Source: a virus
Reading direction: 5' to 3' (one strand)
DNA: 29,248 nucleotides
IMG/VR virus record: IMGVR_UViG_3300029319_000035
Span: 1-29,248 of that record
The number at the start of each line of letters is the position of its first letter. Positions within the stretch are counted from its first letter, which is position 1. This document shows positions 1 to 5,198 of this stretch, piece by piece. Below the pieces are notes generated by a model. That model did not search any database. It worked only from the letters and a program-made list of their open reading frames with translations, and was not told where the DNA came from. The position numbers were made by a program, and so were the translations under genes.

Positions 1-48
1 ATAGTCACGCCAATTGAGCCAGCTTGCCCAAAGGGTTGCCGTGATAGA

Positions 49-360
49 CTAGATATCTAGCCAGTTCCTGAATGGCTCTCTTGCTTGTTTTGCCGTTGTA
101 GAGCACATATCCACAAAGTCTTTGAGTATTTGAGAACTCATACCCTGTGTAGTTTTCTTCGATGTTGTTGTAATGACATCGAGTACTTCGCCATCCGGTA
201 AGAAAATGACCGAAGACCACAGTCCTTTTTTCTCGATGACGATAGCTGCCGGTACTCTAGTGTTTTGGTTTAGCCAGTATCGCGTTTCAGATTTTAAATC
301 CCAGCAGTCAGTCCATCGTGTGAGTAACCAGTTTTGTTGTCCGTGTTCGATAATAGTCAT
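49..360 (-). CDS. Hypothetical phage protein, 103 aa
   Basis: I do not recognise this protein. It is a soluble 103-residue protein rich in tryptophan near the N terminus (W11, W16, W20, W29) with a beta-type middle (AAIVIEKKGLWSSVIFLPDG) and a helical tail; there is no signal peptide or membrane segment. The ATG at 360 has no clear Shine-Dalgarno sequence, and the AT-rich repeat block 361-440 lies directly upstream, so its expression may be controlled there. It follows the zinc-ribbon gene 423-986 in the same leftward direction, 62 bases downstream. It is probably real because it is the only long frame here and has sensible composition, but the start is uncertain. Confidence 0.6.
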   Translation of the reverse strand: MTIIEHGQQNWLLTRWTDCWDLKSETRYWLNQNTRVPAAIVIEKKGLWSSVIFLPDGEVLDVITTTSKKTTQGMSSQILKDFVDMCSTTAKQAREPFRNWLDI

Positions 361-440
361 TGTTCAAATGTTTTGATGATTCGTTTGTTCAAAATTTTTG
401 ATTGTTCGGAAAACCTGAATAATCAAATTTCTTGATGAAT
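361..440. repeat. AT-rich near-palindromic repeat cluster (operator-like)
   Basis: Two direct copies of a 23-base unit lie at 361-383 and 386-408 (TGTTCAAAAtTTTTGATTG type, about 19 of 23 bases shared, 25-base period). A third copy lies in the opposite orientation at about 418-440, reaching into the 3' end of gene 423-986. A fourth inverted copy is at 1148-1168 in the control region; aligned to the 386-408 copy it matches about 17 of 20 bases. The core TCAAAAwTTTTGA is close to a palindrome, as expected for a dimeric repressor site. Binding is inference; the repeats themselves are seen directly. Confidence 0.6.
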
Positions 441-986
441 GAGACGTGGCTTCCTGATGAACTTCCATTCCTGCTTTTCCCTGGTTATCGTGTACTTCCT
501 GTCTATTATCCCGGTCATCTCCATCGCAATGATCGCTGAGTACTTCTGACTGTAGCTGCCCGACTGTAGCTGGGTTGCTATCTTCTCAAGATTACCGTTC
601 TCTATGGCCTTACGCTCTTCTGTCGTTTGCCATTGTTGACGACGATATCTAGAGTCTGTGTCAAAGCAAGCACCACATCTCAGGCCCTTTGTCCACACGT
701 ACAGATCTCTTGTGCCGCTCCAGCAGAATGGGCACACGGCGTAGCCTTTATTACGAACCACTCGATAAGTACAGCTGGACCAACCTTGATAAAATCTGTG
801 GTCACCACGGTATCTCAGCCACAAGATTCCTGTGCGCAGATACAAAATGTAGTCTATGGTTTCACCACCTCTCTTCAGGTAGCCATCGCAGTATTCATTT
901 CGACGCTTGTCTATGAACCCCGTCATACCGAAGTTCGGGACTTCCTCTTTCCAACATCGTTGATTTTCGTTTAGTGATAGGCGCAC
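423..986 (-). CDS. Zinc-ribbon protein of unknown function, 187 aa
   Basis: The middle carries a four-cysteine zinc ribbon: CPFC at residues 85-88 and CGAC at 104-107, followed by a basic stretch (RYRRQQW). This CPxC-loop-CxxC-YxxQ layout resembles zinc-ribbon proteins in phages and plasmids whose role is unknown. The remainder is basic, with an isoleucine-rich helical segment near 150-165 and no membrane segment. The frame opens with GTG at 986 (cac on the + strand) and only a weak purine-rich leader; ATG at 926 would be a shorter alternative but would still keep the ribbon. The gene is transcribed leftward, away from the 987-1685 control region, with gene 49-360 after it. A nucleic-acid-binding role is likely from the ribbon but is inference. 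Confidence 0.7.
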   Translation of the reverse strand: MRLSLNENQRCWKEEVPNFGMTGFIDKRRNEYCDGYLKRGGETIDYILYLRTGILWLRYRGDHRFYQGWSSCTYRVVRNKGYAVCPFCWSGTRDLYVWTKGLRCGACFDTDSRYRRQQWQTTEERKAIENGNLEKIATQLQSGSYSQKYSAIIAMEMTGIIDRKYTITREKQEWKFIRKPRLIHQEI

Positions 987-1256
987 AACACAAGGCTCTC
1001 TTTTGGTTTATGTGATTGGTGATATCATTGAAACTTATCAAGAGTATATCGTTTCAGATTGAATGGTGCAGACATTTCCGTGAAAGAAGTTGGGCGACAA
1101 AGCAAATTACAATCAAAACAATCTTTGTATGATTATACGAAATTACTGAACAATCAAATTTTTTGACCAGTCGAGTGCTGACTGATTGGATTTTTTGGTG
1201 ATTTTTGTTGAGTTCAGCTCAAAAGTTGTTGAAAACGGATACTTAGCCAAAAAAGT

Positions 1257-1620
1257 GTTTGAGAATAGACATTTTAGATACAGCCCGTGTTCTCTGGGTT
1301 TCCGAGAGATTTTTCGATTTCCTCTTTTTGAGAGTAGACATTTCTAAAACCTCCATAGATAGGGAAATATATACAAATAAACTATTAAAACCCGTGCAAT
1401 TTACATTATTAACAATATATAATTTCATAATTTATTTAAAAAAAAATAATTTTTATTTTCTAATAGGGGTTTGGGAAATTTCGGCAGTTTTTGCTTCAAA
1501 TATGGACCTTTGCCCCGAATGGTGGGGCTTATCAAAATGTCTACTTAGAAAACAAAGATTTTCGATTTTCGTCTACACCTTCCATCTGGTCGGGTCTATA
1601 CAAAATGCCTACTTACAAAC
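1257..1620. repeat. Four iteron-like repeats, two per orientation
   Basis: A 17-base motif with consensus AAATGYCTAYTYWSAAA occurs four times: on the minus strand with cores at 1261-1275 and 1330-1344, and on the plus strand at 1534-1553 and 1601-1620. The pairs have similar internal spacing (about 69 and 67 bases) and point toward each other across the AT-rich core. A further partial match, GATACTTAGCCAAAA, lies near 1238-1252, and TTTTCGATTT also occurs on both sides (near 1310 and 1558). On the minus strand the motif would read M-S-T/I-L-K in a short frame, while on the plus strand a stop follows at once, which argues for a role at DNA level. Confidence 0.7.
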
Positions 1621-1630
1621 TATTTACTTC

Positions 1631-1659
1631 TTTTCAAGGACATTAAATCGTGGTATACT
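1631..1659 (+). promoter_or_regulatory. Sigma70-type promoter for the rightward methyltransferase operon
   Basis: The -35 TTTTCA (1631-1636) and -10 TATACT (1654-1659) are separated by 17 bases. The -10 matches five of six consensus bases and the -35 four of six. Transcription would start near 1666, just before the ribosome site AAGGAGG (1674-1680) of gene 1686-1853. The last iteron-like repeat ends 10 bases upstream of the -35, so a repeat-binding protein could affect this promoter. Confidence 0.65.
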
Positions 1660-1685
1660 ATATAGGTACAACTAAGGAGGTTATA

Positions 1686-1853
1686 ATGTACAAATCAACT
1701 AGACTTACACCCGATTACTGGCGATACCTTATAAGAGTGAAGGGGCGTACGTTAACGCGTCGTCACTTCCACAATGTGCTTTCCTCGTCTATAGGAATGC
1801 GCCGAGAGGTTCTACACAGAATATACGAAGAGGTCTTCAGTGCAAGAGCTTAG
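1686..1853 (+). CDS. Small basic protein, 55 aa, operon leader
   Basis: This short gene has the best ribosome site of the region, AAGGAGG five bases before ATG 1686; an upstream in-frame GTG at 1650 lies before the transcription start and is not used. The product is arginine-rich (about 11 Arg in 55 residues) with a predicted helical tail (RREVLHRIYEEVFSAR). I know no family for it. It is the first gene after the promoter at 1631-1659 and overlaps the start of the C5-methyltransferase by 14 bases, so the two are probably translated together. Small size, basic charge and its place next to iteron-like repeats would fit a DNA-binding regulator, but nothing proves that. Confidence 0.7.
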   Translation: MYKSTRLTPDYWRYLIRVKGRTLTRRHFHNVLSSSIGMRREVLHRIYEEVFSARA

Positions 1854-3093
1854 AATAGGGTCACTATTCAGTGGTATAGGTGCACTGGATTTAGGCTTAC
1901 ACGAGCTGCTGAAATGCAAAACAGAGTGGTTCGTTGAGCAGAATGAATACTGTCAACAAGTACTTGAAAAGCGTTTCCCTGGCACACCTATATATAATGA
2001 CGTGACAAGCATCACAGGATACAACCTGGCCTCGATTGATATACTTGTTGGTGGCTTTCCCTGCCAAGACTTATCGGTAGCTGGCCAAGGTGCAGGTATC
2101 AAGGAGGGCACACGCTCTGGTTTGTTCTTCGAGATGTGGCGTTTAGCTGAGGTCCTGCAGCCTCGGTTTGTATTGTTCGAGAATGTCCCTGCGATAATGA
2201 CGCGGGGTATAGACACAGTAACAGATACCATCGTATCATCTGGCTGGACAGTGGAGTGGTTTCACTTAGCTGCATCCGATATAGGTGCTTGGCACAAACG
2301 TGAACGTTGGTGGGCTGTAGCTCATAGAGAGCAGCCTTTGTTCAACAACTACATCCAGATAGGTTACAACGACAACGGGTGGAAGAGTTTACAGCACGAC
2401 TTGTTTTCGAGTTCATCTCGTATAGAGAAGTATCCAAAGTCAGGTATGGCAAGTGGCACGTCTTTATATAGTCGTCCTCACTCTCCAAGTTTGGAAGGAA
2501 CACTTCCCACACCAACACAGGACAGTGCTTCAGGTCGCAAGAAGATGTACAAGCAGGGTGGAATGCCATTGACAGTAGCGGTTCGTTATCCAACGCCAAC
2601 AGCTACTGACTACAAAGATGGTGGCTCGGAGCACAGTATCAAGACACAGGTGAAACGAAAGGGTACAGGGGTGAGGCTTGGTTCATACGTTCCAGCTTCA
2701 GAGAACCAGCTATTGCCAACTCCTGTTCGTGGTGATGGTCACAAGCTGGGCAGCAATACGCTGTCTCGATACATAGAATCAGGTGGTCGTCGTTATTCTG
2801 CTGATGACCACCGAGGCACAGGTGAACCGATAGAGTGGTTGCCTGGAAAGCTTAATCCAGATTGGGTAGAGCCATTGATGGGTCTGCCATCAGGCTACAC
2901 TGATCTGGACCAAGACATAGAGCCAGGTTTGGTAAGTATCCAGTCTTGGTTGGATGGTAGTTGGGAAACTGACATACCGAGATTAACAGAGAAGAAGAAG
3001 AACCGAGTAGCCCGTGTGAAAGCGTTGGGTAACAGTGTAGTACCTCAGTGTGCACGTTCAGCTTTTTCAGTTTTACGGAGGAGATATGAGTAG
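1840..3093 (+). CDS. C5-cytosine DNA methyltransferase
   Basis: The enzyme transfers a methyl group from S-adenosylmethionine to carbon 5 of cytosine. All landmark motifs are present: motif I SLFSGIGALDLGL (8-20), motif IV GGFPCQDLS with catalytic Cys75, motif VI ENV (114-116), motif VIII in IGAWHKRERWW, and motif X RVKALGNSVVPQ near the C terminus. Between VIII and X lies a variable target-recognition region containing three LPTPT-like strands and the typical LNPDWVEPLMGLP. The length of 417 residues is normal for phage members. The start is GTG at 1840, with GAAGAGG before it. No restriction endonuclease is adjacent, so it is an orphan enzyme; protection of phage DNA from host restriction is the likely role (inference). 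It overlaps the next methyltransferase gene by 8 bases. Confidence 0.95.
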   Translation: MQELRIGSLFSGIGALDLGLHELLKCKTEWFVEQNEYCQQVLEKRFPGTPIYNDVTSITGYNLASIDILVGGFPCQDLSVAGQGAGIKEGTRSGLFFEMWRLAEVLQPRFVLFENVPAIMTRGIDTVTDTIVSSGWTVEWFHLAASDIGAWHKRERWWAVAHREQPLFNNYIQIGYNDNGWKSLQHDLFSSSSRIEKYPKSGMASGTSLYSRPHSPSLEGTLPTPTQDSASGRKKMYKQGGMPLTVAVRYPTPTATDYKDGGSEHSIKTQVKRKGTGVRLGSYVPASENQLLPTPVRGDGHKLGSNTLSRYIESGGRRYSADDHRGTGEPIEWLPGKLNPDWVEPLMGLPSGYTDLDQDIEPGLVSIQSWLDGSWETDIPRLTEKKKNRVARVKALGNSVVPQCARSAFSVLRRRYE

Positions 3094-3670
3094 TAAAACG
3101 AGCTTGATGCTTGGCGCAAGCAATCCAAAAGAGGAGCGTCATCCAGAAGATTATTATGCAACAGAGCCGGTTGCACTTGAGAAGCTACTGAAGGCGATCG
3201 ACTTTGATCTTCATCAGATGGTTTGGGAGTGTGCTTGTGGCGGTGGTCATTTGGTAGACGTGTTGATCAAGAACAATCATTATGTACTGGCGACAGACAT
3301 AGTAAACCGTAATGACCGGGCGATGTTGGAGGTAGACTTCTTGCAAGCTCAGTCACGTTGGAGGGGAGATATCCTGACCAATCCTCCGTTCAAATCAGCG
3401 GAGGCATTTGTAAAGAAGGGCCTAGAGATTTTGAATCCTGGTCGTTATTTGATACTGTTCCAGCGCATAATGTTTTTGGAGAGTTCAAAAAGATTTGAAC
3501 TTTTCAAGAAGCATCCACCCAAGTATGTGTATGTGCACTCGTCCAGGGTAGCGATAGCAAAGGGTGGAGATTTTGAAAAATACGAAGGTGGTGGCAAGAA
3601 TATGTGCTACGCCTGGTTTGTTTGGCAGAAGGGCTGTCAAGCGGAAACAATAGTGAGGTGGATAAAATGA
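3086..3670 (+). CDS. SAM-dependent DNA N-methyltransferase (NPPF type)
   Basis: This 194-residue protein has the class I methyltransferase fold markers: motif I WECACGGGHL, the acidic end of strand 2 in LATDI, and the catalytic motif IV TNPPF (about residues 94-98) followed by KSAEAFVKKGLEIL. NPP[YF] enzymes methylate exocyclic amino groups of adenine or cytosine. It lacks a sizeable recognition domain, as do many compact phage enzymes. ATG 3086 is preceded by GGAGGAG with a rather short spacer and overlaps the end of the C5-methyltransferase by 8 bases, so translation is coupled. Together the two would give the phage genome two kinds of modified base. The substrate (adenine or cytosine, DNA or RNA) cannot be decided from sequence alone. 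Confidence 0.88.
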   Translation: MSSKTSLMLGASNPKEERHPEDYYATEPVALEKLLKAIDFDLHQMVWECACGGGHLVDVLIKNNHYVLATDIVNRNDRAMLEVDFLQAQSRWRGDILTNPPFKSAEAFVKKGLEILNPGRYLILFQRIMFLESSKRFELFKKHPPKYVYVHSSRVAIAKGGDFEKYEGGGKNMCYAWFVWQKGCQAETIVRWIK

Positions 3671-3840
3671 GAGGAAAACCGATAAAACCTGGTAGACATA
3701 CTGGGAGCAAAGACAGTTGGCAGATTCAATATATGCCGAAGCAAGCTGTAAACCCGAGGCAAGAAGTTTCGGCTGAAAAAAAAGAAGCACTAAAGAGAAA
3801 GCGAAAGCTACAAAAGAAATCCAAAAGGAGGAACAGATGA
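3667..3840 (+). CDS. Small lysine/arginine-rich protein, 57 aa
   Basis: ATG 3667 overlaps the stop of the methyltransferase gene as ATGA and is preceded by GAGGTGG. The product is strongly basic: its last 20 residues are nearly all Lys and Arg (ALKRKRKLQKKSKRRNR). It has no recognisable domain; a nucleic-acid-binding or charge-neutralising role is plausible but unproven. It overlaps the next gene, an HTH protein, by four bases (ATGA at 3837), so the stretch 3086-4085 is translationally coupled throughout. Confidence 0.75.
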   Translation: MRGKPIKPGRHTGSKDSWQIQYMPKQAVNPRQEVSAEKKEALKRKRKLQKKSKRRNR

Positions 3841-4085
3841 CAGAACAAGAAAAAAACATATATGAAGCGTGGTTAAAAGACTTTGGTCGTTGTGTCGCAA
3901 TGCGTCGCAAGACCTTGGGATTAACTCAGAAGCAAGCTGCAGAGAGGGTAGGTATGCACAAGAAGTTCTATAGAGACATAGAGTATGGTTTGCGGCCTAT
4001 CACAACTCGGACGTTGTTTCAGCTGTGTATGCGTCTAGATTTAACGCTGCCGTATAGTGAGGCAATGATTTTCGTATGCGACTAG
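3837..4085 (+). CDS. XRE-family helix-turn-helix protein
   Basis: An 82-residue single-domain protein. Residues about 24-70 have the Cro/C1-type HTH pattern: RRKTLGLTQKQAAERVGM, then recognition-helix sequence HKKFYRDIEYGLRPITTRTL. AAGGAGG precedes ATG 3837 at good spacing. Proteins of this size are usually transcriptional repressors or activators in phages, and candidate targets are the operator-like repeats at 361-440 or 1257-1620. There is no partner domain. The C-terminal codons overlap the start of the membrane protein gene at 4076 by ten bases. Confidence 0.88.
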   Translation: MTEQEKNIYEAWLKDFGRCVAMRRKTLGLTQKQAAERVGMHKKFYRDIEYGLRPITTRTLFQLCMRLDLTLPYSEAMIFVCD

Positions 4086-4276
4086 GATTGAGCGTACTAC
4101 TTTTCAATATAGTTTTGGGTGCTTGGGTTTTGTACAAGCACCTTCTATATTGGCTGAATGAGGATTACTGTAGGGAGTATTGTTTTCCGTACAGTTTTGA
4201 TATGATGGATGAGGAAACGTGTGCTTGTTGGAGAGATGATGGCACAATAGAAGTAAAGGAGGTAGAATATGAATGA
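4076..4276 (+). CDS. Small membrane protein with Cys-rich tail, 66 aa
   Basis: Residues 2-26 (LGLSVLLFNIVLGAWVLYKH) form one hydrophobic helix without a cleavage motif, so an inner-membrane anchor is likely. The remaining 40 residues are acidic and contain four cysteines (in DYCREYC and CAC) plus tryptophan. No family is recognised. The ATG at 4076 overlaps the HTH gene by 10 bases and has only a distant GAGG, so translation probably depends on coupling. The gene overlaps the next one by 8 bases. Its role is unknown; phage membrane microproteins of this type may act on the host envelope, but there is no direct evidence here. Confidence 0.65.
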   Translation: MRLGLSVLLFNIVLGAWVLYKHLLYWLNEDYCREYCFPYSFDMMDEETCACWRDDGTIEVKEVEYE

Positions 4277-4508
4277 AGAGATGCAGCGAGCTTGGTGCTC
4301 AAAATGTCAGCGTGACGCTTCTTATCGTCGCACTGGGAAGGGTTCAGGGTGTCATATCCTGTTGAATGCTCTAACCAACCATTCTTTTGATTACTGGTCG
4401 TATGACGAGAAGGGTGGTCATTGCTCGGAGTTTGAGCAGACCAAACCGAAAGAGTTGAGAAAAAAGAGAGTAAAGAAGTCAGATCCGAATCAGTTGAGGT
4501 TGTTTTGA
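4269..4508 (+). CDS. Small Cys-containing protein ending in a clamp-binding-like QLRLF
   Basis: A 79-residue protein with CSKC at 10-13 and two later cysteines (GCH and HCS), which could form a zinc site of the kind common in tiny phage proteins. A basic linker (KELRKKRVKK) leads to the C-terminal sequence DPNQLRLF. QL[SD]LF-type pentapeptides at a C terminus are the standard motif for binding the bacterial beta sliding clamp, and the fit is close. AAAGGAGG precedes ATG 4269 at ideal distance. The gene is coupled to the next by TTGA at 4505. The cysteine site and the motif are seen; the clamp interaction is inference. Confidence 0.75.
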   Translation: MNEEMQRAWCSKCQRDASYRRTGKGSGCHILLNALTNHSFDYWSYDEKGGHCSEFEQTKPKELRKKRVKKSDPNQLRLF

Positions 4509-4723
4509 ATTTTGGTAGGTATTTACAAAAGAAACTTCATATGTTAGAAAGAAGTCAGGAGTGGTTGTATCGTCGCAGTAAGATTAGCACAGGCAGTTGT
4601 CAGCGTTGGTCAAACGGCCAAGAGCCATCTCTCAGTGCGTTCTTACGTGTTTGCAAGGTCATAGCCAACCAAGAGCAACGCAGTCTCATAGAAGTGATTG
4701 AGGAGTATCTGGAGAAGCAATGA
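4505..4723 (+). CDS. Small helix-turn-helix protein, 72 aa
   Basis: Residues about 15-60 read as a compact XRE-type HTH: SQEWLYRRSKISTGSCQRW, then SNGQEPSLSAFLRVCKVIA, the pattern in which the second and third helices of a Cro-like domain are followed by a conserved leucine-rich helix. The start codon is TTG at 4505, overlapping the preceding stop (TTGA) and preceded by GAGG; an internal ATG at 4541 would remove 12 residues but leave the HTH. This is the second HTH gene in the operon (the first is 3837-4085). A regulatory role is expected. Confidence 0.78.
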   Translation: MNFGRYLQKKLHMLERSQEWLYRRSKISTGSCQRWSNGQEPSLSAFLRVCKVIANQEQRSLIEVIEEYLEKQ

Positions 4724-4845
4724 ATATAGTTTTATTTTGCACACTGTGTTTTTTTATGTGCTGGTGCATCAGCAATGTAAGTACTGAATGCCCGGTATGC
4801 GGTTGTGACCCTTGCGATTGTCACCCGCAGGAATTGAAGCTGTGA
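4720..4845 (+). CDS. Cysteine-rich microprotein, 41 aa
   Basis: This short gene runs from ATG 4720 (ATGA overlap with the previous stop, GGAGAAG just upstream) to TGA 4845. The product has a hydrophobic first half with four cysteines (VLFCTLCFFMCWC) and then the cluster CPVCGCDPCDCH. That is ten cysteines in 41 residues. The second half looks like a zinc knuckle; the first half could insert in a membrane or act as a signal sequence. The stop overlaps a GTG start as GTGA, and this coupling on both sides is the best evidence that it is translated. No family is recognised with certainty. Confidence 0.68.
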   Translation: MNIVLFCTLCFFMCWCISNVSTECPVCGCDPCDCHPQELKL

Positions 4846-5009
4846 GCTTAGAACCTGGTCGTGAGTATGTAATCCGTTGGTTGGATGACCCTACGGAGTA
4901 TTTGGTAACCTTTATAAAAACAGACAGAGGCTTCTTCTTGTTTGAATGGAAGAAGGACTCTGCCTATTTGGTTGCTCGTCCGAGCGCGATAGCTATTCGG
5001 CCTGCTTAG
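4842..5009 (+). CDS. Small beta-rich hypothetical protein, 55 aa
   Basis: The start is GTG 4842, which overlaps the stop of the cysteine-rich gene as GTGA and has AGGAA ten bases upstream; an in-frame TTG at 4812 is less likely because it lies deep inside that gene. The product (SLEPGREYVIRWLDD, then EYLVTFIKTDRGFFLFEW) has alternating hydrophobic residues typical of a small beta barrel. It is the last gene of the 1686-5009 rightward operon and its 3' end overlaps the oppositely oriented gene 4993-5088 by 17 bases. Function unknown. Confidence 0.7.
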   Translation: MSLEPGREYVIRWLDDPTEYLVTFIKTDRGFFLFEWKKDSAYLVARPSAIAIRPA

Positions 5010-5088
5010 AAGAGGTATCGTCTGAACTGTCGACACCCTTTGTGCATCCGCCACAAGCTAGGAAAAGTGTAATAAGAATAGTAAGCAT
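4993..5088 (-). CDS. Putative 31-aa lipoprotein or secreted peptide
   Basis: ATG 5088 is preceded by GAGGAG at a spacing of about six bases. The peptide begins MLTILITLFLACGGC and continues with a short polar tail (TKGVDSSDDTSSKQAE). The hydrophobic start ending in LAC fits a lipoprotein signal, although the -3 residue (F) departs from the usual leucine, so export is probable but lipidation is less sure. It lies downstream of the terminator at 5103-5134, so it would be made only on read-through or from its own unseen promoter. Tiny phage lipoproteins can be outer spanins or superinfection blockers; nothing here chooses between them. It could also be a chance frame. Confidence 0.5.
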   Translation of the reverse strand: MLTILITLFLACGGCTKGVDSSDDTSSKQAE

Positions 5089-5102
5089 ATTGTCTCCTCG
5101 AA

Positions 5103-5134
5103 CAAAATAAAACCTCCCCAAGGAGGAGGGGAGG
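5103..5134 (-). terminator. Rho-independent terminator after the primase-helicase gene
   Basis: A perfect 7-base stem, CCTCCCC (5113-5119) paired with GGGGAGG (5128-5134), encloses an 8-base loop. In the leftward direction it is followed by TTTTATTTTG, as expected of an intrinsic terminator. It lies 64 bases past the stop of gene 5199-7931 and just before gene 4993-5088. Confidence 0.8.
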
Positions 5135-5198
5135 CTTTGTAATACAATCAAACTACCTGAAGAGTAGATACTAAGTATAACTGGTTCGAGACTGAAGA

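Larger units (their letters stand above)
987..1685. other. Non-coding divergent control region, candidate replication origin
   Basis: About 700 bases without a convincing gene separate leftward genes (423-986) from rightward genes (1686 onward). From left to right it holds: an inverted repeat TGAAAC/GTTTCA at 1029-1034 and 1050-1055 around a leftward TATACT (1048-1043); an inverted copy of the 361-408 repeat at 1148-1168; iteron-like repeats at 1257-1278, 1324-1345, 1532-1553 and 1599-1620; a very AT-rich core at 1361-1460 (15 G or C in 100 by my count); and a rightward promoter at 1631-1659. Iterons beside an AT-rich unwinding tract are the classical form of a replication origin. That function is inference. 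Confidence 0.55.

Noticed and set aside
1243-1428. A 61-codon leftward frame, including an internal ATG preceded by GGAGG that would encode a 32-residue peptide
   Set aside because: Its first and last codons coincide with two iteron-like repeats, whose other copies contain stop codons, so the apparent gene is better explained by the repeats. A translated peptide cannot be excluded.
1259-1675. A 138-codon rightward frame through the AT-rich region
   Set aside because: It crosses the iterons, the AT-rich core and the promoter, has no ribosome site and has unusual composition.
3485-3910. A 141-codon leftward frame across the methyltransferase and basic-protein genes
   Set aside because: The opposite strand carries well-supported, coupled genes with recognisable motifs; this frame has none.
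5135-5198. TTCGAG sequence resembling a tRNA T-loop
   Set aside because: No acceptor stem, anticodon arm or CCA end can be drawn around it.
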